64,000 bases of DNA from Zingiber officinale (Eukaryota > Streptophyta > Magnoliopsida > Zingiberales > Zingiberaceae), in NCBI RefSeq assembly GCF_018446385.1, contig NC_055987.1, positions 8,083,705 to 8,147,704 of the forward strand, read 5' to 3'. The notes under the pieces were generated by a model. It saw only the letters and a list, made by a program, of their open reading frames with translations. It did no database searches and had not been told where the DNA came from. Made by a program: the position numbers and the translations under genes. Of this stretch, positions 51,410 to 64,000 are shown one piece after another; position 1 is the stretch's first letter, and every line of letters starts with the position of its first letter.

Positions 51410-53240
51410 GGCTGGAGCCCACCCTAATCAAAAGTGGCTCCGCCCTTGCCTAGTATACGACTGGCTCAAATCTTGATGACTAGATGAAATTTGGTCAGCA
51501 CTCATTCGAGTTACCACTCTCGATCGGTAAGGCCAGGTCTTCTTGAGCGGCTATTCTGAGTCACTCATTCAGTGACTACTCCTAATCAAGAATGTGCGGT
51601 CTTCTAGAGTGGTTAGTCCCTAGGTCCCGATCAGTAAGGCAAGGCTTAGTCTTCTCGAACGGTTATTTTGAGACACTCATTTACGTGGCCACTCTCGACC
51701 GAGAAGGCATGGTCTTCCAAAGTATGCAATTAGTCCCTAAGTCCCTCATTCAATGGCCACTCCCAATCGAGAAGGCTTGATCTTCATGAGCGGTTGTTCC
51801 TTTATTCGGGTGGCCACTTCCAACCAACAAGGCTTGGTCAGTCAACTCACAAGTGACCACTTCCGATCGACAATTCCCAATCTTCCCAAGTGGTTATTCC
51901 GAGTCATTCGGGTACTCTAGCACGAAAAGACCCAGTCAATCAACTCACGAGTGACCACTTCCGACCGGTAATATCCGGTCGTCCAAAACAATTATTCCCT
52001 AGGTCCTTGACCGATAATACCTAGGTTATCGTCACCATTGCTTTACCTTCGTTCCTCTTGAATTAAGAAAAGTCTTGTTGAGTGGATAATCCATCTGTAT
52101 ATAGAAGAGAAAGCGTACTAATACTAGTTGTCGATATCTTAAACTCGAAGACTCACGATATTAATGGTGATCCTTAACGTACTTATTAACATAAGAAGAT
52201 GTAAAGCCATTAAGATAAATAATGGTCATTAATACAAGGAAGATAAGCCATTAAGATAAATAATGGTCATTAATACAAGGAAGATAAGAAGTATCTAAGA
52301 TAGCATAAAAAGGGAGTAAGCATGAGGCAAACTAAAAAAACTCATTTCTATTCATTAGTTCATATTTTTCTCTAATTTTTTTGCTGGTTCTGAGTTAAGC
52401 GTCGGAGTGACAATGCTGAGACATCTCCATGCTATTCTAACTCTTTTTCCTGATATTTGATCTCATTTAAATTTTTAGGCGACAGTTATTCCATCCTCTC
52501 AAATTCTTCTATATGGTTCCTGCAATACCAATTAACACATCGCAATGTTACCAGTGGATTTCTATATTTGATGCGACAATAAGAAGAGCTTGTCTGTCGC
52601 AAGTCAATTGCTACATTGAAGGAAAGCCAAAGAAGTCAACACGTAAGGGAAAGCAAGGTACAATCAATGCAGGTGCCTCGATCGGTCGATTGCAAGGATC
52701 ACTATCCGGTCGGCCCGATGGTGAGCCAAATGAGACTCTAATTATTTGACCCGCCAAATGAGCCAAGAGCTCGTGCCTAACACGCTGGTAATACGGGACG
52801 ATCGGGTCGTCCGATCGGCTTTGGATGTAGAGTTGGTAATACGGGTCAATCGAGTCGCTCGACCGGCTCTAGGTACGACATTGCATTATACTCATAACGG
52901 ACCGCCCGTCCGACGCAAGGAATAACGCTACATAGAAGAGAAAAACAATTAATAAGGAGAGAAAGCAAAGGAGAACACGATAGCTATAATATGTAGAAGA
53001 CAAGGCGAAGATGTCTTCTGTTTGTCATTAAACACATCATTAAATAGGGGAAGGCGAAAGATCATCCAGAAAAATATAAAAGGGTATACGGTATGAAGAA
53101 CAGGCAAAAAAAATATTTTGAGTTCTATGATTTTCGCTTTCTTACTCTCTTCCCTTATCTTGATTTTGCTTTGTAGGATCATCGAAATCTTCTTCCTGGT
53201 GGTCATCCCATTCTCAACTTTCCAACTTCCTTTGTTATAT
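51410..53240 (+). mobile_element. Degenerate Ty3/gypsy-like LTR sequence, copy B
   Basis: Counterpart of 39990-41800, with the same tandem array (51480-52030) and the CTGAGTTAAGCGTCGGAGTG motif near 52390. No protein domain. A fossil. Confidence 0.5.
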
Positions 53241-54160
53241 ATATATATATATATATATATAATACAATATAAATAATTGATATTACGAATATATATATAT
53301 ATATATTTAGTGTAACAGACTGTATGTTGAGATAATTTAGTAATATTTTACGTAACATATTTTAAATTTCTAGTATTTTTGAAAAAATCTTATTAACCTG
53401 CGTATTAATGAAATAACAATTATATGAATAATAATAATATGCTTTTTAAATTTTCGTTTACAGCTTTAATAACTAAGGAAAAAAGATTATTATATGTACA
53501 TTTTGTTTATCATACAGAATAATACTTTTTTTTTGTCAAAAAAAACTTATCGCCATTTTTCCACATGAAATTTAACATGGATAGACCATAATTTATGTTG
53601 TGATAAAATTAATAATATTTAAAATGCGATATATACACTGTCAAATTTAGATTATTAATTTTAATTTAAAATAATTTAAAATTCTTTAAGTCCATCTATC
53701 AGTTTTATACAAAATTAACTAATAGACTTATACTCCTCAAAAATAAAAAATTTACTAATTTTTAAATCGAGTGAGTGAGCCTTAGGAATTTTTTAATAGT
53801 ATTAATTAGTGAGTATTAGTGTCATAATCTTATAATAAATTTGTAATAAATGTTATCAAGTAGTTAAAAAATTTACGACTATTGAATTCATATATGAGAG
53901 ATTTAAAGTAATTTAGAGTTTTTTCAGTTTCTTCCGTTAGTCTTAGACATTAGATAATAAAAATTAAAATAGCGATTTTTTGAATGAGAGAGGAAAATTT
54001 TGAAAGTGAAAAGAAGTGAGAAATATAATAGAAAAGTATTATATATTTTTATAATTTTAAAATTTAAATATGCAAAAATGATAATATTAATCCAGTAAAA
54101 TGTCGAAACTTTTTTATTGCTTTCCTAAAATAAAATCAGCCTATGGCTAGCTTCTCCCAT
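53241..54160. other. AT-rich spacer upstream of the Ninja gene, copy B
   Basis: Counterpart of 41800-42720, with a different TA microsatellite and several indels. No gene is seen. Confidence 0.6.
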
Positions 54161-54163
54161 CAG

Positions 54164-54885
54164 TAGCAGTCCACGTCATCGGCCCTTTGGATTCACAGCC
54201 GCAAAACGGCTACAGGGAGAAAGAGACGGCGGCTGGACGGGCTAGCCGGCCAGATGGCGGGTAGACACGTGTCAGTCGCTCCTCCAAACCCTGCCTTCAC
54301 GACACGTACGCTCCGGACAGCATGAGGCCACGTCATCTGCGCTCTCGCGGTTAGCCGGTTTGGCGAGCGAGCGCCGACCGTCGAGCCGCTTGGCTTCTCT
54401 CATGCCCCCGCTTTCCTCGGTCGCCACGTGTAGCGGTTCCGCTCCTCCTAGGTCGACGCGTGTCTCGCTTCGCCGGCAGCCCACGCCACCGTTAGGGTCA
54501 TTTTGGGCATCACAAAACTCCTCTGCGCTAGACTCCAGCAAACAACGGAATGCCCTCTCACTCTCTCATTCCTTTTATCTCTCCCTTCTCCGCTTCAAAG
54601 GCGGCTCCCCCTCTGCTCATCTCGGAGGTTTCGGTTTTTCCCCTGTATTCTTCTTTGATTCGTTCCATTTTTGAGCCTAAAGATGTCTTTTTTCTGCATT
54701 ATCTTCGTTCTGTTCTCGCCTGATGCGTTCTCTGCATTTCTGGCGCAAATTTTTTCTTAGAAATCTCATGGAAATTTTGAATCGATTGCGAAATCAGGTT
54801 CCGACTTTGAAATTAAGACTGTCGCCTTTGATCTGAATATGTTGCGCGTCTTTTAATCTTCCATTTCGAGTTTTTGGTTTTCGTG
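54164..54885 (+). promoter_or_regulatory. ABRE/G-box-rich promoter and 5' leader of Ninja gene B
   Basis: All CACGT sites of copy A are preserved, including GACACGTGTC (54264-54273) and CCACGTGT near 54424. The few differences lie outside the cores. Confidence 0.7.
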
Positions 54886-57579
54886 ATGGAAGCGGAAGCG
54901 GAAGCGGCGGAGGGGGACCTAGAACGCCATTCTTCGGCCATCGAGAGTTTCCCGAGAGATTTGCTTCGTAGATTGGGCGGAACTAGAAGCTCCGGAGAGC
55001 ATCCGGACCCGCCGGGCGAGGATTCTGAGGAGGTCGAGCTCAACCTCAACCTCGGTCTCTCCATCGGAGGTTGCTTCGAGTTGGATCCGGATGCGAAGAA
55101 GCTGATACGGTCGTCCTCAGTCGCCTCCTTCTCTCCGCTGCCGAGGGACCAGGAGTTTCCCGCCTTTCCACCGACGAGCCTCGTGAGGACGGGTTCCTTG
55201 CCGTCGGAGGCGGAGGAGGAGAGGAGAAAGAGGAAGCAGTTGCAGGGCTTGAGGAGACTGGAAGCGAAGAGAAAAAGATTGGAGAAAAGGAATTCGATTA
55301 AATCTGGCGCTGCAAGATCTGATGAGGGGGTGGACGCAGGGAAGAGAACTCTGGCAGCACCGGTGGCCACCAATGGCCGTCTCGATCTACCAATTGGGAG
55401 CCAATTCCAAGGCGTCTTCACTATAGCTGTTCCACTACGGCTGTCGGAACAGGGTTCTCAATCCAAGGGAGCAAGGGCACAAGCCTCTGCTGGATCTCAA
55501 AGATGTAGCTCCTCCGACAACCAAACACCGGTTCGAGGTATATACTCTGCAATTGTCTAAATTTATCTTAACTAGCCATAATCAATCCTTGTCAATTTAG
55601 CTCCTGTTCAAACAACGAACTTTCAGTGTTTTCATCATCGAGCTATTTATTTGCGTTACACTACTTTGAAAGATCTCTATTGTGTTTGAAATTAACAATC
55701 TGAAAAACATTGAAGGTAATTTTTGCCGTAGCTAAAATAATGTTTATATGCGAATATGTTGGATAGCTAATGATTTCTCGTTCATCTTTAGATAGTTTTG
55801 ATAATTTAGCAAGTACCATTTAACTGAATGGAGAATATAAGTATAGCTTTAAAGCTCCGTGAGGCCCATCCCAGCAGGAGCTTCTGAATTCAATATCAAG
55901 TCATTACTTCACTTTTGGAACCGATCGACAAACTATTGGAACCTAGGGTAAATAGTAAGCCTGTGTGTTTGTATATATATGATATTTGCAAACGTATAGC
56001 AACATATGAGTTTTACTTTTCATAAAAACATAAATTAGCCCTAGAAAAATCAAAATAAATCTACAATTGTTTACGGCTGGAACCAAGCTCACAAGTATTC
56101 TGAATTGCTTGTTTTTAGTCTTGTGTTTAGAAGGATATTCAGGCTCGCTTGGTTTTCATATGTTTCAACTTGGACAAATAATTGGTTTCATTTAAAATTG
56201 TTTCAATCATGGCATTAGTTGATCAATATGCAAACCATATATTGAAGGCACTTCTAATGATTAGCATGTAATAACAACACTACAAATGATCAATGCATTT
56301 TTGGTAGATTTGCTTACATGTCTCTTGTGGGCAATATAATCTCTTTTAATATTTTGGTTCTTTTGATTGGTCGAGGATATTGAAACTAGTTATCAATGTT
56401 TACCAACGGTAATCAATGACGACAAATCGTAATGACATCGTGTGCTTATACTCATTGACGACAAATTGAGACCTTTTTATAGATTTGCTTACAAGAGCAT
56501 TACCAACATCTGTTGTAGTATCTTGGTTCTTTTGATTGGTTAAAGATAAACAACACGGGTAGTCATTGCACACATCATTACCAGTGACAAGTTAGATCTT
56601 TCTCTTAGATTTTTGTTTGCAATTTGAAGATGCTTAAACTAGTGGGTATTAAGGACAAATGGTGGCAACTTCATTATACATATCATCACAGGCGACAGGT
56701 TAGACCTTTTTTCCTAGTAGATTCACTTGCGTGTTCATTGCGTGCAACATAAGATCTATTTTAGGTATTTTGTTCGATTGATTGGTAGAAGATACTTATA
56801 CTAATGGCTACAAATGATAAATTGTACACAGCACCAGTGATGGCAACATTGATCTTTTTTCCTAGACTTTCTTACATTACCATTATATGCAACAAAAATC
56901 TATTGTGCTATTTTAGTTCTTTTGAATGATAGCAAGCATTGATGACAATTAGCAACAAAATTATCATATATTCATGGATCATTTTCTTAAAGTCAAACTA
57001 TCAGCACAGGCAATCATCTGTAATGCCTGTTTCAATTTGCTAGAATATTGCTAATTGCGTTTCCTTTGAAAGAAATTGCTATTATGGGTCACTTCATGCA
57101 TGTTGCTTTGCATTTCACCATGTTCGTTTTAGTTGTTTGTCATTTGTTTAGTCTGTTTACATAAATACAGTGTTTATTAAAGTTTCAGAGGCTAACACAG
57201 AGCTTTCACTGCATTCCAACTTTATTTATTTATTTATTTATTTTTTACAAACGCAGAAAGCACAATCACCTCAGGAATTCGGTCAGCCTCTACCAACGAG
57301 GCCGCTACTACACTCGCGGCGGAAGGCAAGCAAGAGTCCTCGGAACGGAACACGGTGGGAGAGATGCCATGCGTGTTTACCAGGGGCGATGGTCCGAATG
57401 GAAGAAGGATCGAGGGGTTCCTCTACAAGTACAAAAAGGGGGAAGAGATAAGGATAGTTTGCGTCTGCCATGGCAACTTCTTCACCCCAGCTGAGTTTGT
57501 CACGCACGCAGGAGGCACCGACGTTGACCATCCTCTGAGACACATTGTCGTCTGCCCTCCTCCGCGAGAGTGCCTGTGA
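54886..57579 (+). CDS. Ninja/AFP-family protein, copy B, two exons, intact
   Basis: Exons 54886-55537 and 57257-57579 give 324 residues in phase. The EAR motif ([10 protein letters not shown]), the KKLIRSSS block, the basic region and the C-terminal domain ([20 protein letters not shown]) are all kept. Only a handful of residues differ from copy A, for example Glu to Asp in PREQE, Ser to Ala after EGVD, Ala to Val in QTPAR and Lys to Arg in DHPLKH. No difference touches a motif. Role and partners are as for copy A. If the two copies are alleles, this is not a second gene. Confidence 0.94.
55538..57256 (+). other. Intron of Ninja gene B
   Basis: The 1719-bp intron starts GTATATAC and ends ACAAACGCAG. 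It is about 70 bp shorter than in copy A through small deletions, and has the same TTTA microsatellite before the acceptor. Confidence 0.85.
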
Positions 57580-57872
57580 GGCGTACTGCTCTGAATCTAC
57601 CTTCTTCCTCTTTGCTTTGTATTTTTTGTTTTTCTTCAGCGTAGAGTTTGAATTTTCTTTCTTAGCTGGACGCTTTCTTGTCATTAAAGATGAATGTGAA
57701 ATGTATATGGACTTTTCAAAGCCGACGTTTAGACCTCACCTTTCAGTACGTATCTAATGTCGAATGACAAAAATACCCTCGTAAACTTAGACTGCTTTCA
57801 CACGTGCAAAAAGATTAATGGAAAATGAATAATTTCCAATAAATTATTCGTCCCTGCCTCCCTCGTCGCAGA

Positions 57873-58605
57873 GCCTATGAAAGCTCTGCAGGAATTGGTT
57901 CCCAATGCTAACAAGGTTCTTTTTCATACTGGCATTTTGCGTCAATACCTTAAATGAATAATTTGTTTCTATTTTCGATTCGTCGATGCACTGCAGACGG
58001 ACAAGGCATCGATGCTGGACGAGATCATCGATTACCTTAAATTTCTCCAGCTCCAGTCAAGGCAAACTCCCCTCCTCCTCCTCCTCCTCCTCCTCCTCCT
58101 TCCCATTGTTTAATTTAATGTAGTCTTTATCTCTGCGATAATGGCAGTAATTAAGCTTAGCGTTCAGGTCTTGAGCATGAGCAGATTGGGCGGAGCAGCC
58201 GCCGTCGCCCCGCTCGTCGCTGACATGTCTTCGGAGGCATAGATCTTCTCGATTCCTTGCATTTTTTATTTACTTTTAATTTGTTGAAATGACTCCTCTA
58301 CGCGTCTGTTGATATTAGAGCGGCGGCGGAGCCGGAAGAGCAGGCGGAGCGGGAACGCTGAGGAGTAGTAACGACGGCGGAACAGCAGGTGGTGAAGTTG
58401 CTGGAGGAGGACATGGGTTCAGCGATGCAGTACCTGCAGGGGAAAGGCCTCTGCCTCATGCCCATCTCCATCCGAAGCTGTGGCGCAGAAACGAGAAACG
58501 GTGAAAAAATTGGTTTGTTTGATAGAAGAAGGGGCGTCCGAGGTATTGTGTGGATCCCATGCACACCAGCCTGTTATCCTTCCACCGTTGAAGGTGGGTA
58601 GATGT
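57873..58605 (+). pseudogene. Truncated LRL/UNE12-type bHLH gene, copy B
   Basis: The same blocks as copy A are present, with more damage. Arg of AERMKAL is changed to Pro (GAGCCTATG). One base is lost in the LQLQVK codons near 58054. An 11-base deletion before the [13 protein letters not shown]-like block near 58375 shifts the frame. A CTC repeat expansion (58074-58100) follows the second block. The 5' exons are missing here too, so truncation came before the duplication or haplotype split. Confidence 0.82.
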
Positions 58606-58833
58606 GATTGCTCTGTGAAACCAGCCTTATCCAGTGTCTAACCCATTATGAACCAGCAACATCACGCCTACGCCTGATTAAACCGGCTAACAATCAACTT
58701 GGAACGGGCAGGCTAGATATCGTACACTGAGAGAGTCCACGCCACGAACCCCAGCGACATCATCCAAACCACTCATTGCCCCCGCTTGGGTCATAAGCTG
58801 TCACAACTCAGCTCGGCAATGAAGACGCAAATG

Positions 58834-59247
58834 AGGACTAATATATTTGTGAAAGTAAAACCGGATAGAATAATGTGGGACTAAAAGAATTCGCTTCGGG
58901 ATGGAAGATGAGATCTCGCTTCCAGGCGGGGAGCGCGAGTTGGTGGGTGGTGGTGATGGCGCTGGCCTTGGCGGTGCCCATGTCGTCGTCGATTGCCACC
59001 ACGAGCGCCGATGGAGGAAGATTAGAAATGGAAGCCAGGGAAAGAGGTAGGCCGCTGCTCTCTTCCCATCACTGCTCTTTTCTCCCTTTCGTCCTCTCGC
59101 TGCCTGCGATTTCTCTCGTCGACAAAAACACACGAAGGTTGAAGAAGCTATAAACCCCCTCTCCACCAGCTTGCATAACATAGTGTCTGTAATTTGTTTA
59201 ATTAAACCTGTGTGTTCTAATGGTTGTTCATATTGCAAAGGAAAACT
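58834..59247 (+). CDS. Unidentified ORF with signal-peptide-like start
   Basis: A plus-strand frame from an ATG at 58908 reads MRSRFQAGSASWWVVVMALA and then LAVPMSSSIATTSADGGRLE. A hydrophobic stretch of about 15 residues follows two arginines, as in a secretory signal peptide. A GT donor-like GGTAGGCC lies near 59046, so it may be the first exon of a secreted protein whose remainder is not found. No family is recognised. The minus-strand frame 58801-59292 has no domain. Confidence 0.3.
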
Positions 59248-59690
59248 AAGAATTGAAGTAGTTTTATAAACAAGGTTTAATCCTGCAATCATACAAGTCC
59301 ACGAGAAGGTGATTTTTTTTCAAATAAAAAAAAAAGAAGAAGAATGTGAATTGAAGTAATTTTAGGAGATGATTATTTCCATAAACAGGGTTTATTCCCA
59401 CAATCATATAAGTCCATGAGACGTGATTTTTTTTTCAAAAAAAAAAGAGAAAAAGAATGTATATTGAAGTAGATTTAGGAGATGATTATTTCCCTAAATA
59501 GGATTAAATCTGGCAATCATACAAGTCCACGAGAAGGTGATTTTTTTCCAAAAAAAAACATAGGAAAAATAATTCGAATTGAAGTAGTTTTAGGAGATGA
59601 TTATTTCCGTAAATAGGGTTTAATCTCGCAATGTTTATGAACTAGCAATGTTTATGCGATGATTATTTCCGTAAACAAGAAACTGTTTAT
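59248..59690 (+). repeat. Tandem repeat of about 113 bp, roughly four copies
   Basis: Units start AATTGAAGTA(G/A)TTTTAGGAGA, run through GATTATTTCC, GGGTTTAAT and CAATCATACAAGTCCACGAG, and end in T and A runs. They begin near 59248, 59349, 59462 and 59578. The fourth unit is truncated and followed by a rearranged piece. Confidence 0.85.
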
Positions 59691-60180
59691 GAGCTAGCAA
59701 TGTTTTTTTTTATATTAAAAAAATATAAATCCTAAAATTCTAAATGTAATAAAAAGTTGATAATCAGTAATTAGAGGGGATGGATAGTGTACGGACAGAA
59801 TTGAACAAAAGATTAAGGTTTATATTTTTTTTTAATATCAATTACCACTTTTTTTAAAAAAAATATAAATCTTAAACCTTAATATTTTTTATATAAAAAA
59901 GTTGATAATTAATATTAAAAAAAGATATAAACCTTCAATTTTAAACCCTAAATCCTAAAATTCTAAATCCCTCAATGATCAAAGAGTGGGAGGGACAGTG
60001 CGGACAAGATCGAACTAACCGTTTTAAGGTTTAGGGTTTATTTTTTTAATATCAATTTTTTTTTCAAAAAAAATAAAAATCCTAAACCCTAATATATTTT
60101 TTATTAAAAAATAATAATTAGTATTAAAAATTATATAAATTCTAAATCGTAAATTCTAGACTAAAAAGTTGGTAATCAAT
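59691..60180. repeat. AT-rich stretch with degenerate telomere-like words
   Basis: Scattered AAACCCTAAA and TTTAGGGTTTA words lie among A/T runs in two or three diverged copies of a block of about 130-190 bp (TATAAATCCTAAA ... TTGATAAT). There is no regular TTTAGGG array and no gene. Confidence 0.6.
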
Positions 60181-60341
60181 GGAGGGGCATTGCCGGCAGG
60201 ATCGAACCATGGATCAGCGTCCGAGTTTCGTTGGACGTTTATAAGATCGCGGCTTCCGAATTCTCGCGTCCGATTTCTTCGCGTCACGAGAAGAGACGAT
60301 CCTAGGGTTTAGAGGCGGGCGAAGAAATTTGGTGATCGAAG

Positions 60342-61930
60342 ATGGGGATGGCAGCTTTTGGAAGGGAGGTGGTTACTCCTCTCGAGTCTCGCCTGTTTCC
60401 TATGGTTCCTTCGTCGCCGCCCGATCTGCGATTCCTTTCTGGTGAGCATTCGATCGATCAATGATGGCTCCTTATTGTCGTTTGTTTTGATCTGTTTTCT
60501 ATCGATGAATATGCCGACCTGAATGTTCCAGAGCCTTTAGTAGTAGTAATATTTTTTTTTTTTGCTCTGATCGATACCTAAGCTGCTTTCTGTCACAATG
60601 TTCATTTGGATCAAAACAGGAAAGTTATTCCTACGAATGCTACGATGAACGAATTGCCAAAATTAGTGTCTCTTTTCCTTGTTTTGCTCAAAAGATTCAT
60701 GTTTCGGGACTGAAGCTGTTTGATCTTTATGTTTTCAAGAAATTTTTTTATACTATTCTGCTTATGATTGCCATTTATCTGGTGGAACACCTAACTATGT
60801 TTTTCCAAGTCAAGGAAAGGCGACATCTTGCTTCTTAGAAATATTTGGTTGTGGTATTGCAATGTACAACAGTTTCTATATTTCACCAGTGTTCAGGCGG
60901 GAGGCGGGAATCAACTGCACCACCTGTGTCTGAGGCGGTGCCTAAATGCGGTCCTTTAGGCAGTAACTCACCTCCTTCCACCATGCTTAGAACCGCTATC
61001 GCCGCCTCTACTGCCGCCTTTTAACCACCGCGATGTGTTCGGGCCGGCGACTCATTGTGTGAGCCTGTCGTTTGAGCTCAGCGATTCATCCGGAAGCGTC
61101 GCGCGGTTCTCGGCGACGAGTTCAAACTAGTTGCGTAGTCCTGATGATGCGTCAGACTTGTTGCCTAGTCGAAACAAGGTATACGGATAAGTTGTAAGTT
61201 AGAGTTTAATTAAATAATTTTAGGTTAATAATTTTAATCAACTCCTAGTTATGATTGAGTTATAGCCCGGGGGCAAAAAATAACAAAATTAAAACCTAAT
61301 AAAATTATCCAATTAATTTAATATATATATTTTAAAAAATATTTATATTTAATTTTTAATTAATATAGACATTTGTAGTGTAAAATCTGTGATAATTACT
61401 GGTATTTTCTTTCTTGGATCATGGATCAATTTGTAGTTAATATGAAAATCTTCCTTCTTCTGCTTGGGTGATAAAAATTAAAGTGTCAACTATTGATTAC
61501 TAAATGTGTTTCTATCAAAAGCATTGTTAATTTGTCAACTTAGATTTACATAACTAGTGCTTTTTTGAACTAGCATTTTGGTCACATGAAACATTAGACT
61601 ACTAACTCCTTTGTGAATAAACAGTGAACTGGCTCACATTCAATTTGAACTGAAACGGGTGTGAAGTTTGCTGATTCCTCTGTTCTTCACTAAGCAATAG
61701 AACTTAGCTCTTGCATTTGGAGGATCAATTGCTACATCACCCATCCGCTGTCAGAAGTAAGATGAAGAGTGTTAAGAACATTCAGAATATTACAAAAGCA
61801 ATAAAAATGATGGCAGAATCAAATCTTTGAGGTGTTTGAGTCAGGTCAAAAAAGTCCCGTGGCTTTTGGCAGCCATTTACCGCATTTCTCAGAGATAATC
61901 CTAGTACGTTTACAGTCGTCCATTCTTTAG
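60342..61930 (+). pseudogene. Mitochondrial ATP synthase gamma subunit pseudogene (partial)
   Basis: A block at about 61737-61916 reads PSAVRSKMKSVKNIQNITKA, IKMMAESNL, a stop, then SRGFWQPFTAFLRDNPS. The mitochondrial F1 gamma subunit has VVRSRMKSVKNIQKITKAMK and SRGLWQPFTALLGD. This N-terminal helix normally forms the rotor shaft inside the alpha/beta ring. Two in-frame stops (around AESNL and five codons on) and a frame offset upstream disable it. About 1.3 kb upstream, 60342-60438 (MGMAAFGREVVTPLESRLFP, then a GT donor) looks like a first exon with a mitochondrial presequence. No later exon was found before the beta-glucosidase gene. Confidence 0.75.
60885..61210. repeat. GC-rich GGCGG/CCGCC repeat-like insertion
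   Basis: Within AT-rich intron-like sequence, CAGTGTTCAGGCGGGAGGCG starts a block full of GGCGG and CCGCC words that continues to about 61190. This resembles a class of plant non-autonomous DNA elements with CAGTGTTC(T/A) ends, but no matching right end or target duplication was found. Confidence 0.35.
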
Positions 61931-62379
61931 TGCATGATTAACTTTTACTGAATATTTCAAGCTGTGGCTCTTCTAATTACTTGGTCATTGCTTTCTTTAA
62001 TTTTCTTTGTACTGTTGTTTAACAATGTAGTATATGAGCCTTTTTTTCTTGGTGTATAGGTCAAGTTTCAGAACTTGTTTTATGGTTTTGCCTGCTTAAA
62101 TATAATTTGCTTGATGAAGTAAAATGTTTATGCAGTCGACCATTGGGCTATTTAGAGACGTTTTAGAAAACTAAGGTTGTAGAATTTAAGGAAAAAGTAG
62201 AAACAAAATGCCCAAGTAAGATTTATCATCTCACAAATAATTAGGAATTCAGTGAGAGTTTATTTCAAGCCAATAACGAAGTCTACTGTTTTGTAATCTT
62301 ACAAATAATCACCATACATGCTTTCTATTTTTTTTTCCCTCTCCATAATTCCATCTTACCAGGAACTCAGTAATTCATA
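61931..62379. other. Spacer, no gene seen
   Basis: About 450 bp of AT-rich sequence between the ATP synthase gamma remnant and the 3' end of the beta-glucosidase gene. It presumably includes that gene's 3' UTR on the minus strand. Confidence 0.5.

Positions 62380-64000
<1,621 letters not shown>

Larger units (their letters stand above)
50577..58833 (+). repeat. Large duplicated segment, copy B
   Basis: The 8.26-kb counterpart of 39116-47471 has the same gene order. Differences include a longer TA microsatellite at 50779-50822, small deletions and a few coding substitutions. Its left flank (50529-50576) matches 34217-34270, the sequence before the SINE pair in copy A, so the SINEs and the Copia element are absent here. 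Confidence 0.95.

Noticed and set aside
59930-60120. Interstitial telomere array
   Set aside because: Only scattered AAACCCTAAA-like words in AT-rich sequence, with no regular heptamer array.

Overview
The window is nuclear DNA from a flowering plant, very probably a monocot. It has GT-AG introns, plant-specific gene families (TCP, Ninja/AFP, beta carbonic anhydrase, GH1 beta-glucosidase, LRL/UNE12-type bHLH) and dense nested LTR retrotransposons, hAT transposons and SINEs. The Copia LTR styles and gene flavours suggest Zingiberales (ginger family), but that is inference and no species can be fixed from sequence alone.

Layout. 1-14.6 kb is a nest of LTR fossils: a partial Copia LTR interrupted by a complete Ty3/gypsy solo LTR (1027-3496), a hAT MITE (4702-5134), and a gag-only Copia element in reverse orientation (6263-14087). 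14.8-16.0 kb holds consecutive fragments of four unrelated host genes (bacterial-type PEP carboxylase, CLU/TSS-type TPR protein, HSP90, HSP70), followed by gypsy-like sequence. 17.3-18.6 kb is an intact seven-exon beta carbonic anhydrase gene. 19.0-23.75 kb is a whole but decayed hAT transposon with perfect 8-bp target duplications. 24.9-26.3 kb and 27.8-28.6 kb are solo LTRs, each with 5-bp target duplications. 29 kb has a single-exon CIN-type TCP transcription factor gene. 32-39 kb has tandem SINE pairs, another solo LTR, and a second gag-only Copia element (34658-38987) that sits inside a SINE and itself carries a hAT MITE.

39.1-47.5 kb and 50.6-58.8 kb are two almost identical copies of one segment. 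Each has degenerate LTR sequence, an intact two-exon Ninja/AFP gene with an ABRE-rich promoter, and a truncated LRL/UNE12-type bHLH gene. Between them lie a 41-bp N gap and about 2.3 kb of scrambled sequence. A SINE-filled site in copy A and the matching empty site in copy B suggest two haplotypes placed end to end, although a true tandem duplication is not excluded. 58.8-62.3 kb is AT-rich, with a tandem repeat and remains of a mitochondrial ATP synthase gamma gene. 62.4-64.0 kb is the 3' part of an intact beta-glucosidase gene on the minus strand that runs off the window.

The most unusual signals are (1) arrays of short repeats inside the Copia LTRs in which each unit is a hairpin and unit variants differ by compensatory changes on both arms, and (2) the intron-free four-gene chimera. 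The host genes are functionally independent; nothing suggests a gene cluster.
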